This document shows positions 45,634 to 56,048 of a stretch of 64,000 bases of DNA, piece after piece. The notes beneath the pieces are model-generated. The model saw only the letters and a list, made by a program, of their open reading frames with translations, searched no databases and was not told where the DNA came from. This DNA is from Costus lasius (Eukaryota > Streptophyta > Magnoliopsida > Zingiberales > Costaceae), in NCBI GenBank assembly GCA_027563935.2, contig CM050451.1, forward strand, positions 103,939,565 to 104,003,564, read 5' to 3'. The number at the start of each line of letters is the position of its first letter. Positions within the stretch are counted from its first letter, which is position 1. Position numbers and translations under genes: made by a program.

Positions 45634-48600
45634 ATAGGATGAACCCCATTGAACATGAGGAACTTAAAAGGCAGGTAGATGACCTCCTAGAAAAGGGATT
45701 CATTAGGGAAAGTCTTAGCCCATGTGTCGTTCCTGCCCTTCTAACCCCTAAAAAGGATGGAAGTTAGCGAATGTGCATTGACTGTAGGGCCATTAATAAT
45801 ATTACTATTAAATATAGGTTCCCTATCCCTAGACTTGATGATATGCTAGACATGTTGGTTGGATCTAAGTGGTTTAGTAAGCTAGATTTAAGGAGTGGGT
45901 ATCACCAAGTGAGGATCAGGGAAGGTGATGAATGGAAGACTGCTTTCAAGACCAAGGACGGTCTATATGAGTGGCTAGTAATGCCTTTTGGCTTGACTAA
46001 TGCCCCCTCAACTTTCATGAGACTCATGACCCAGGTCTTAAAACCCTACATAGGAAGGTTCTTAGTAGTCTATTTTGATGACATCCTAATTTATAGCAAG
46101 ACTAAGGAAGACCACTTAGAACATCTTAGAAGAACCTTAGATCTTCTTAAAAATGAGAAATTATATGTCAATATGAAGAAGTGCTCTTTCCTGTCCCATA
46201 GTGTGGTCTTCCTAGGGTTCATAGTTTCTGAACAAGGCCTTCAAGCTAACCCAGCTAAAATCCAAGCCATTATAGATTGGCCTGAGCCCAAGACTATTAC
46301 CGAAGTTAGAAGTTTTCATGGCCTAGCGACCTTCTACCGAAGGTTCATTAGGAATTTCAGTTCTCTAGCTGCTCCCATCACTAGCTGCACAAGGCAAGGT
46401 GATTTTGTTTGGACTAAGTCTTCTAGTAAAGCCTTCATAGAGCTTAAGGCTAGAATGACATCAGCCCCAGTCCTTAGGCTACCTGATTTTGATAAGGTCT
46501 TCGAAGTAGATTGTGATGCCTCTGGGATGGGCATAGGTGGAACCCTAAGTCAAGAAGGACACCCCATAGCATTCTTCAGTGAGAAATTAAATGAAGCCAA
46601 GCAAAAATATTCCACCTATGATAAAGAATTCTATGTTGTGGTCCAATCCCTTAGACATTGGAAACACTATCAAATCCATAAGGAGTTCACCCTAAATAGT
46701 GATCACCAGGCTTTGTCTTATCTGAGTGCTCAAAGAAAACTTAATTCTAAACATGCTAAGTGGGTAGAGTACCTTCAACAATACACTTTTGTCCTTAAAC
46801 ACAAATCAGGAGTTGAAAACAAAGCTACAGATGCCTTAAGTAGAGTAAACTTGCTTTTGACTTCTCTCCATGCTGAAATTACTGGCTTTGAACATATGAA
46901 ATCTGCTTATCTTGAGTGTCCGGATTTCTCTTCTGTGTATACTGACCTTAATGTAGATCCCATGAGCCATCCGCTCTATTCTCTCAGGGATGGGTATTTG
47001 TTTCTTGGGCCAATCCTTTGTGTGCCTAAGTCCTCAATCCGAGAATTCTTAGTATGGGAATTGCACGGAGGCGGGGCCACAGGGCACCATGGTCGAGACA
47101 AGACCCAAGCCCTAGTAGAGGAGCGGTTCTTCTGACCTAACCTCTACCGGGATGTGTCTAGGATAATCCGGCATTGTAGGACTTGTCAGGTCACTAAGGC
47201 ATATAAGCATAGCCCGGGTCTCTATACGCCTTTACCCATTCCCCATGCCCCTTGGCAAGACCTTAGCATGGATTTTGTTTTAGGATTACCACGGACCTCT
47301 GCTAGGCATGATTCCATCTTTGTAGTAGTAGACAGATTAACCAAGATGGCTCATTTTATTCCTTGTTCCAAAACATCAGCTGCTTCACACATAGCAAGAT
47401 TATTCTTTAGGGAAGTTGTTAGGCTGCGTGGTATCCCACTTAGGGGTGAGCATTCGGTAAAAACCGAAAAACCGAAAACCGATTTACCGAAAACCGATTT
47501 ACCGAAACCGAAAAACCTATTACTGAACCGATACCGAATTTGGTATTTACCGATCGGTAAATTACCGAATTACCGATCGGTAAATCGGTAAATTACCGAT
47601 TTACCGATTAAAAAATATTAAAATATTATATAATTAATCTATTAAAAAAATTATTAAAATATTAAAATATTACCTAATTAAAATATAAAAACCGATGGGT
47701 AAATCGGTAAATTACCGATAAAAAATTAAAGATTAATAAATAAAAATTTATTTTTTATATATTAATATATATATCGGTAAATCGGTAAATTACCGAACCG
47801 AAATTTTATTTACCGAACCGAAAACCGAAAACTGAATTACATAAAAATAAAAACCGAACCGAAAACCGAAACCGAAATTACCGAACCGATTTACCGATTT
47901 ACCGATTTACCGATCGGTAAATTCGGTAAAAACCGAATTATGCTCACCCCTAATCCCACTAACCATTGTTTCAGATCGAGATACCAAGTTTGTTAGCCAT
48001 TTCTGGAAGACTTTATGGGCCATGTTAGGTACTCAACTCAAGTTCTCCACAACATACCATCTTCAGACGGATGGTCAAACTGAAGTGGTCAACCGATCAC
48101 TTGGGAGCATTCTTAGAAGTCTCGTCAGAGAGCATCCCGGCAATTAGGATAAGCTCTTGCCCATTGCTGAGTTTTCTTATAATAGTATATCCAATAGGAC
48201 TACTGGTTTATCACCTTTCCAAGCAAATATGGGGTACCAACCTAACAAGCCTATTGATTTATTTCTACTGCCTAAACAATTTATGACCTCCTTGCCTGCT
48301 CGTGATTTTGCTATGCATGTTTCTCAGCTACATCATGAATTATTTTCTAAGATATCTGATTCTGTAAATGCTTATCTTGATGATGCTAACAAATATCGTC
48401 GAGAAAGGTTATTCTCTATAGGGGATCGTGTCATCCTGAGGACGCGCAAGGAGAGGGAGCAAGGACTTGGACGTAAGCTGGATGCTAAAGGAATTGGCCC
48501 ATTCACTGTCATCGGCAAAGTCAACAACAACGCCTACATATTGGATTTGCCACCAGACTTAGGGATCTCCACCACCATCAACGTGGAGGATCTCACCACT

Positions 48601-48776
48601 TATCATGAGCTCATTTCCATCACTACGCCTGACGATATTGGAGAGCCGGAGATTGAGGCTATTCTCGAGGACCAGACCCGACTCACCCCTGACGAGTTGC
48701 AGATTTCTACCTTATCAAATACATCACTAGTGACGAAGTTTGGCTCCCTGAAGCAGAGCTCTCGAAGAGTGCCCTA
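45634..48776 (+). pseudogene. Outer gypsy RT, RNase H and integrase with three nonsense codons
   Basis: Continues the frame of 33932-35761. TAG at 45765-45767 falls just before [14 protein letters not shown] has the FDD box near 46074 ([12 protein letters not shown]), and RNase H follows ([29 protein letters not shown]). TGA at 47133-47135 falls where Trp is usual before PNLYRDV. The integrase finger (HCRTCQ) and core (SMDFVLGLP) run to 47440, where a hAT-type element intervenes. The core resumes at 47961 ([28 protein letters not shown]). TAG at 48145-48147 again replaces a probable Trp. The C-terminal part (RRERLFSIGDRVIL, KGIGPFTVIGKV) ends at 48774-48776. All three stops fit TGG to TAG/TGA. 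Confidence 0.9.
47441..47952. mobile_element. Non-autonomous hAT-type element with TCGGTAAATTACCGA array
   Basis: Both ends read TAGGGGTGAGCAT, and a perfect 8-bp duplication ATCCCACT (47433-47440, 47953-47960) flanks the 512-bp element. The interior is built from CGGTAA, ACCGAA and TTACCGAT words, mostly self-complementary, around an AT-rich centre. It is inserted in the integrase core of the outer gypsy element. The 520 bp added shift the downstream frame by one, exactly as observed. Confidence 0.94.
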
Positions 48777-48838
48777 GAACTGCTCCAAGTGTACAAAGAC
48801 AATTCTCCAGAGGAGAATTTTGTCCAACCCGGGAGAGC

Positions 48839-50193
48839 TGATGGAGGCCCAAGACCAACGCAACGAAAATCAACTCGAACTCGGAAGAAGTCCGCGAGAT
48901 ATGATTCTTCCTAAAATCCATCATCCATTTGTGCTATTTCTGCATCCAGCTTTTTGCTATGCCGAAAGAGAAAATGGCAGGGGACAACCAGCTTGCGTAA
49001 AGGAAGCAACGTCTCCGACCTGCGTGCAATGGCTATTTTGGTTTCTTTCTCCCCTGTCTATAAGTTGTACTCCTCCATGTAATGCTGGGTATACTTGGAT
49101 TAATGAAATTTGTCATTCTTCTCAACTCTCTGGTGCTTGTGTCTCCGTCTCCTCCGTCGCCCCTACTGATTCCAAGTCTCGCTGAGTCGCCAACCCATAG
49201 CCACTACCTTCCGATCCCTTCTCCATGTGCTACGCCCCGCCGTTCCCTCCTCCTCAGTGAACCTACCCTCCTTCGAAGCTCCCGACCTCGCCTCTACGTC
49301 TCCGTCGTCCCGTCGCCTTCTGGAGCCGAAGATGAGGGCCTGAGCTCGGGAAGAAACGGAAGGTAGCTTGTCCGTTTTTGTCCAGTGGAGGTTCGGTCAG
49401 CCCCGGCCGCCCTGTCCTGGTGCGTTGCTGCTACTTCCCGTCGCACGCCCCTGTTCCGCGCACTAAAGCGGCGACAACGACCCACTCTTGCCGCTGAGAG
49501 TTCGAGTCCTGCAGGGGGGTTTCGCCAGCGCCTCCCAGACCGTCAGCGACGCCGGAGGTGGTCTTCCCTCCCATCGGAGCCGCCAAGGTGGAGACTCGCT
49601 GTTGACCTGTTTCCAGACCTGGCGCCCTATTCACCACCGGAATCAGCTAAGTCTTTCTTCAAGCGTGAAACTTTCATTTGCTTGATAAGTAGCTGCACTC
49701 ACACTTCATTTGGACAGATGCGTTGATGGCGTGAAATGTCCGACTCTTCTGAAATTGGATTCTACCAACCCCTTCTTCTTCCCTCATTATAGCTAGTCCT
49801 TGATCTGTTAGCAAGGGAATTTGGAGGCGTAACCTCCCCCTTTCTTCAATAGCTGTAATCGGTCTCTTAATATTTGTTCTTAACTCACTCACGCCTGTGT
49901 GAGATGCTGTAATGATATGGTTGTAAGCTCATAGGGCCCTACTTGTCTGCGTTTCCGCCATTGGACTGGTGAAGAACGGGAAGGTACGTCCCTTCTATTC
50001 TCAAGGGGCGCGAGGTGAGCTTTCTTTAAATTTACCGCTTCCCTTATACTTGCATGAGTAAATTCGGTTTTCTATATAAAATACAAAAAAAATTAGTTTA
50101 CTAAACGCGTTAGCTTAATTCGATTTTCTTAATCTAGCTAATACAAAAGTTATTTCAAAGGGCGTTGTTTGCATGTTAGCTAACCCTACATCA
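48839..50193 (+). repeat. 3' LTR of the outer gypsy element
   Basis: 1355 bp, TGATGGAGGCCC to CCCTACATCA. Shorter than the 5' LTR by several small deletions near 49600 and 50030. Confidence 0.9.
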
Positions 50194-50198
50194 AGAAC

Positions 50199-51410
50199 AA
50201 GCTATAAATTATCTCGATTTTCTTTTTTGACGATATGAAATTATCTTTCTGTTAAGTAAAAAAATGTGCTATAAATGCATGTAGTTAGATGCAGTTGTGG
50301 TTGAGGAACAATCCAAGTATATGTATTGTAGCATCTAATCCACTTAACTGAGAGGAGCAATCACAATGTGCTTCCTTTCCTTATAAGGTTGTAGTAGCCA
50401 TGGATCAAGCAAGTCTTCGATCTTTTTCTCATCACCTACTCCGTTTGCCCAACTTATGTTTGATAATTTCCTCCAAAACTACCAATTCTATGTAGAACTT
50501 AGATTAGAAAAGATACAAGCAATAACTTATCATTCGAATTATTCTCAAGCTTTAGGTCGGTAATGTTTTCTCTCAACTAGAGACGTCATGCGTAGCCTGC
50601 CCAACGTTTCATTTTATTCATTTCTTTGTTTCCTTCCCCATCTCTGTTTGGTCCTGCAATGCCTAACCGATGCTGCTCTATCATCATTTCGGCTCTCTCT
50701 ATGTGGGTTATATGAAAGGTTCTTCTCAAGATCCGCTCCATTTAATATCATAATTAAAATTTTATTTTCTTTAAGAATTAGGTATAATCAATCGGCAGGA
50801 GAATCGTATTACATTATACTTGTGGTTGTTGAGTGCACAATGCTGCAATCTAGAGAAAACACGGGTGAATTGTATGAAACTGAAAGAGAAAGATGTTGTT
50901 TTTCGACTGAATGGTGACCTATCATATTGTTACCATTGACTTGGAGTAACATGAACTTTATCCTATATGCATAAACTTGTCTTCTCTTTATCTAATGTTT
51001 AATTTGCATGCACATTTCCATTGCTGAGGCTGAAAGTGCTATTTCAAGTTTCTTATTTATTAGACATCAAGTTTGAGCCTTCATAAAGGGTTGTCTGACT
51101 GATGTCAGATGCTTGGTCAGTTAATTATGTGATGGTTTTAGCAGCCTGTGAGTTTTGCTAATATTTAGAAATTAGAAATAATTTGAAGATATCCAATTTT
51201 TTAATGCTAACTTGTGTTTCACTTTTTAAACTGGTAATAATCTAATTTGTACACACAGATTCAAATACTCAGTTCCACCACAAGCATGTCGCCCAACAAT
51301 TTTGCCAGATACTTTGATTGTCTGTCACTATTCACATCAAATTACTCTGCAAACATGATGAAACTTCCTTTTCTCTGATTCAGGTATGAGCGTGGTGGTC
51401 TAGATTTAAG
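50199..51410. other. Sequence upstream of the mL43 coding start
   Basis: No recognised coding exon. A 3' splice-like site (TCTCTGATTCAG) about 28 bases before the mL43 ATG suggests a 5' untranslated intron, so part of this stretch may be transcribed leader or intron. Confidence 0.4.
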
Positions 51411-51698
51411 ATGGCACTGCAAGGTGTATGGCAACTTCAAAAACTGATAGTGAGCTACTGTGACTGGGGAGGAAGTAGTAGGGGAATCAGGTGTGAATCT
51501 CATGTTGCTTGATAGTGTATACTTTTGAATTCTGAAAGATCTGTCGTCAATTGAAGGGCTTGTTTTTTGAAATGTAATTATGATTTTGACTCATTCAGAT
51601 AGTGAAGTAATGATGTGGTTCTACTTGTTATACAATAAGTGGTTACACTCCCAATATGTATCCATTTTCATTCGTTTCAATTTGTAACTATCCTATCA

Positions 51699-51785
51699 AG
51701 GTATCAATTGCATGCAGCTCAATTATGGTGCACCATAAGGTATCAATTGCAATATTGCATGCAGCTCAATTATGTTGCACCATAA
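51699..51785. repeat. Short tandem duplication in mL43 intron 1
   Basis: Two copies of a segment of about 38-48 bp with GGTATCAATTGC and GCATGCAGCTCAATTATG, the second with an 8-bp insertion. Confidence 0.8.
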
Positions 51786-52920
51786 TATATGTGCACCTAT
51801 GTTATTTTGTGTCATGTAAATATATTTTTTTTGTCCCCAGTCATAGTTCAATCTCTTTCAATAAATGAGATCATTATAAATTAACTTTGTATTCGTTTAG
51901 AGGATATTTAGATTTCATACTTGGGATGCTTACTCAGCTGGGAATGTTGTTTATGAAACTGGTTGGATATGATTGAAAATGAATTTCATCATCACATTGG
52001 ACATTGCATTGTCTAATTTCTCTCGCTCATTTTGCTGGTGTAAAGTTTCATCAGTTTGGTATTTGTTAGTTCTAGGTTCTGTCATTACACATCTTTCTTT
52101 AATTAGACACCCTAATGGCAGGGCCTTCATGGAAACTCATCTGCCAGCCTTCAAGGAAAAGAATCCTAGAGTTAGTTACATAGCATATCCGAGGCCAGCA
52201 TCCTCACTTGAAGGCCTTCTACAGTAAGCAAAAAAATGTTTACAGCACAATTTTCACACTCAAATGAATATGATCTGTAAAATCATTTGAATTTCCTCGT
52301 GTTAGTGTTGCTGTTTTGTGTACCACCTATTTGATTGCTGTAAAATTTATGTCTTATTAGGAAAAGCATAGACTGGTCAATTCTTGTGATAATTGTCAAT
52401 TGTCATATTGTACCAGTGGCAACATTTCATACCGTGCTTAGCTGTTTGTTATTTACTTGTTTTTTTTTATCAAAATGAAATTATCAGTAAAAGCTTAAAC
52501 TACACTTGCAGCACAAAATAACCATCAAATGATCATGCCACTCCACATACCACAGACATGTCCTATTACAATTTAAAGCATAATTAGCAGTCAAGATAGC
52601 CACCATATCTGATTAACTATACACATGAGCACAGATGAAACTATTATTAGAGATTATAGACTTATATCATACAATATTATCCAGTTCTCAGGGAGTGTCA
52701 TTAGCAGTAGCATCACAGATCAATTGGCAACTTGTAAACAATCTAATGCCATTTCAAAATCTCCTTAAAATTGTAGCCTCACCAAGCATAGCAGGTTTTG
52801 CGAGAAAAAAAAAACAGTATCCTACAACTATAGCGGCGCCAGTGTCATTGCTGCAAATAAAACCAGCAGCTGCTCAGTCTCTATCCACAAGAAAAATCCG
52901 GTAGAAGTTCTCCTTACCTA

Positions 52921-53191
52921 CTCGAGTTAGGAGTAGATGAGTAGAACCCCTAAGCCTGGATTATTCCGTGCTTTCACACACTGGAGCAAGGTCTTCAGAG
53001 GCGCTCTTATACTCTTATAGAATGGAACTTCTAGAGAACCTCTTGCCAAAATGCCACATACAATTCCTAGCATGCCAGGTATGGAAAGGATATTGACGAT
53101 CATAACTCCAGTAACACTAGAGCCATTATCCTGACCAAATTGAAAGCTGAAATGTGATGTGTCCTCGAGAAGATCTGAAATACCTAACTCA
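52921..53191 (-). pseudogene. Antisense exon-like fragment of an unidentified membrane protein inside mL43 intron 2
   Basis: On the minus strand an acceptor-like TATTTCAG near 53174-53181 leads into an open frame of roughly 80 residues ending at a TAA near 52928. It reads FQFGQDNGSSVTGVMIVNIL, SIPGMLGIVCGILARG, then a basic segment SIRAPLKTLLQCVKARNN. It has one hydrophobic, probably membrane-spanning stretch followed by positive charge. I do not recognise the protein. It could be a last exon of an antisense gene, a captured gene fragment, or chance. The adjoining 52635-52904 has no supporting homology that I can name. Confidence 0.35.
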
Positions 53192-53788
53192 AATTGACAT
53201 GGAAAAAAAATATGATTAGGAGAATTCCTAGTTTTACATCAAGAGCACCCATACTCATACTAGGCAATCTATGAGTAGTAGGTAGCCTACCATGGATAAG
53301 TTTGCATAAAACGAAACCATTTAGTTTGAGGGATACATACGAGTGCAAATTGCCGGACCACCTGTAAAGTTCTTATCTTCCTAGTTTGTGGGCTGTAGAT
53401 ATTTAATAATATCAATTTGTTGCCCTTACTAAAGTGAGCAGTAGCTGTTGAGATCCCCACAGCTCAAAACTCTCAACCAAACTAAGATCAAGAGTCGGAA
53501 GTAATTCAAGGAATGGGCTTCTAGTTAAGGATAAACTCTTTATTTTGATTATATGCCATTGGCGCATCAACTATTTTATTTTTGTCTCAAGTAACTATAT
53601 TTTGTTCCTATGTAGAAAATCACAACGAGCGGGTGGTCTGCGTGAAAAATTTGACACCAGAGGAGATTTTACTTCATGCCACTAGGCTACGGAATGCACT
53701 GGGGAGGAAGGTCGTGAAGCTGCGAACAAGACATGTTACAAAAAATCCTAGTGTTCAAGGAACATGGACAACCGCTCTCAAATTTTAG

Positions 53789-54933
53789 ATGGGCACGAAT
53801 TCAACTTACCTTTTGCATGCACTTACCTATGCTGTGTTGATCTTTGCCATAATATGACATTGGACTATGGACTCAATTCTCTACATGTTTGTGGTCATGG
53901 AGTGTGTTTCCAGACTGCCTGGGATGATTTTAGTTGTTATGACCCGAGCGTGCCTCATGCGGCGCATCTGACTCGTTCCAGGCCATAACCAAGCCAGGCC
54001 GCATGAGGCAGGCTCGGGTCATAACATTAGTACTCTGATTGGAGTACTGTTGAAGAATTTCCTTAAATAATATGTTCTTGTGTAACACTGCTTTTTACGA
54101 TGATTTATCAGTTGTTTAATGGTGTCAATCCGAAGCATATTGTATTACTCGTATCTATGACGCCATTTCATTTTATCAGTAGATGTTGAAACCTACTAAT
54201 GCCACCTGTATGTCTGAAGGCGAGCATTTGGCAATTTAGCGATATTTAAAAAAATATATGATGATTCTTACAAAGGTATTATGCTATTGGATCTTCAAAA
54301 GTCGACATCTATTGGTACGAGGTTTTTTTAAATTTTATATGTATGCCTGTAATGTTTATATTTTTTTGAAGTAAACATATTTTAATATTGAATTAAATGG
54401 CCTATTTACTGTTCAGTTAGCAAGATTGTGTAATGAAGATTGCATAATTTGGATACACTACAATGGATAGTTCTGAATCTCGGCTGGTACTTGCACCTAG
54501 GGTGGCATGTATCTGTCTGATAACGGCATGTTACTCCAGTAATGATCATTCAGGATGGTACAGAATCATCTTATTACTTCTTTTTGAGTTTATATCAAGT
54601 ATTATGGTACCGAATAGCTCGGTGAACTAGTTGAAACAGACCATACTGAGACCTTAAACCATAGACCAGTATTTGTCCCTGATATATACGTGATTTATAA
54701 TTTGATTTTAATTCATTCTAACATGAAACATGAGCTGAGAAGCTTCATCGAAGTCTAATTGATAATCTTACAATTCTTGGATTTCATATAAGATAATTTA
54801 TTTTACCTTTTAACCTAAATATTAGAAAATATTATTAAGCAATTTTTAATATCCCTTTAAATAAAAAAAAATAAGGTATTTTTCTCCGAATAAGTTTTAT
54901 ATCAAAAATTTTTTTTATATTATAAACTTATTC
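53789..54933. other. mL43 3' flank
   Basis: The probable 3' untranslated region, then AT-rich intergenic sequence with one small hairpin element (53936-54025). No other gene recognised. Confidence 0.45.
53936..54025. repeat. Near-perfect 28-bp inverted repeat with 34-bp loop
   Basis: GTTATGACCCGAGCGTGCCT at 53936 onward pairs with its complement ending at 54025 (CTCGGGTCATAAC), with one mismatch over 28 bp. It may be a very short MITE or a transcript hairpin in the 3' flank of mL43. No convincing target duplication. Confidence 0.8.
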
Positions 54934-55613
54934 CATGGAAGCAGGGATGACAAAATAACTATAACCTGATCCGACCTGACCCGAAGTCAATGGGGAAAAC
55001 CCAAGTTGACTCGGGTCGGGGTCGGGTTCGAGTAAAACCCGAATTTTAAAAGGCGGGGTGGGGATGGGTCAGGGGTATGAAAAATCCGCTCTGAACTCGA
55101 CCCTGAACTTGACCCAAATTTTTAATTTATTAAAATACTTTTTACATATAATATAAGTTTAAATCTCCACCGAACGTCACAACGCCTCTGCTTCGCTAAT
55201 AGACTAATAAGCTAATAGGCAATAGTTAGTATATATAATATATATAATATAATATATTTAATATATATAACTTCAAATCTAAAATATGTTAATCAATATC
55301 ACATATAAAATAAAATACACTATTTATATATAATATTGATTAACGTATTTCATACATTTACGTAATCTAAAATATCCTAATATTAATATCATTAAATAGC
55401 TTACAAGATGTATAAAATTTCTAAAAAATAAAAAAAATAAAAAAAAATTAGGCCAAAAACGAGGGACCCCATTTTTTGGCAAGTTAACTTAAAAAAATTT
55501 TCCTTGCCTCATAATAGTTAGTATAATATATTATTATATAATATAATTTCAAATCTTCAAAAGCTATTACTTAACGTTGCATCTGCCTCCGTGCCTCGAT
55601 AATAGCTATATTA

Positions 55614-56048
55614 TGTTGGGAAAATTAAAAATATATTTAATATTAGCATTTAATGCTAACGTTTAAGTACGTTATTTCTTGCCTTAAGAAAAAGGCATAA
55701 TATCTCATGCGAGAGTATGAGATGGTTTGGAGGTTCCTCTTCCCCTTTTCTTCTTCCTTCTTCCTTTTTCTTCTGTTTATTTTATCTTCTTGGTTTCTTC
55801 TTGGATTTTGTTGCTCATTGCTGAAAAGGTGTCTGATCAACCTCTCCATAGTTGTGGCCGCAGAAGAGGAATACCGGTTGTATCCTGGGTATTTAGTCCG
55901 AATTTTCACCTAAGGATAATGTATCGTGCCTCCGCATTTTATCATTCTAACTCCTTTTTAATTATCTTTTATAAGTTTATTGTCTTATAATTCATGTTTA
56001 TATTTTCTATTTAAATAAAAAGGTCTAGATAAAAATTTTGGACCAGCA
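55614..56048 (+). repeat. 5' LTR of the LARD
   Basis: 435 bp with a long pyrimidine tract (CCTCTTCCCCTTTTCTTCTT) near 55735. Collinear with the 3' LTR, with several differences and small indels. Confidence 0.87.

Larger units (their letters stand above)
32309..50193 (+). mobile_element. CRM-like Ty3/gypsy retrotransposon, outer layer of a nest
   Basis: LTRs at 32309-33730 and 48839-50193 begin TGATGGAGGCCC and end CCCTACATCA, and a perfect duplication AGAAC (32304-32308, 50194-50198) bounds the element. It is split by a second gypsy element (35762-45633) and a hAT-type element (47441-47952). Removing them makes gag-protease-RT-RNase H-integrase collinear. The order RT before integrase is Ty3/gypsy, and the style of the protease (VIDGGSS) and RT ([20 protein letters not shown]) is CRM-like chromovirus, tentatively. 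LTRs differ by many substitutions and indels, and several nonsense codons are present, so it is older than its guests. Confidence 0.93.
51411..53788 (+). pseudogene. Mitochondrial ribosomal protein mL43 (L51/S25/CI-B8 fold), damaged
   Basis: mL43 is a small protein of the mitochondrial large ribosomal subunit with a thioredoxin-like L51/S25/CI-B8 domain. Exon 1 (51411-51490) encodes MALQGVWQLQKLIVSYCDWG and GSSRGI. Exon 2 (52122-52223) begins AFMETHLPAFKEKNP in the expected phase. Exon 3 (53616-53788) encodes NHNERVVCVKNL, ATRLRNALGRKVVKLRTRHV and the C-terminal SVQGTWTTALKF. Splice sites are GT-AG with consistent phases, and the length fits the family. After EKNP the conserved part (RGQHPHLKAFY) lies in another frame: about five bases are missing, and a TAG replaces a probable Glu codon two residues before IRGQHP. 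The gene therefore looks inactivated unless the sequence is in error here. Confidence 0.82.

Noticed and set aside
52635..52904. 89-codon plus-strand frame in mL43 intron 2
   Set aside because: No recognisable motif and no splice sites linking it to mL43. It may be noncoding sequence next to the antisense fragment.
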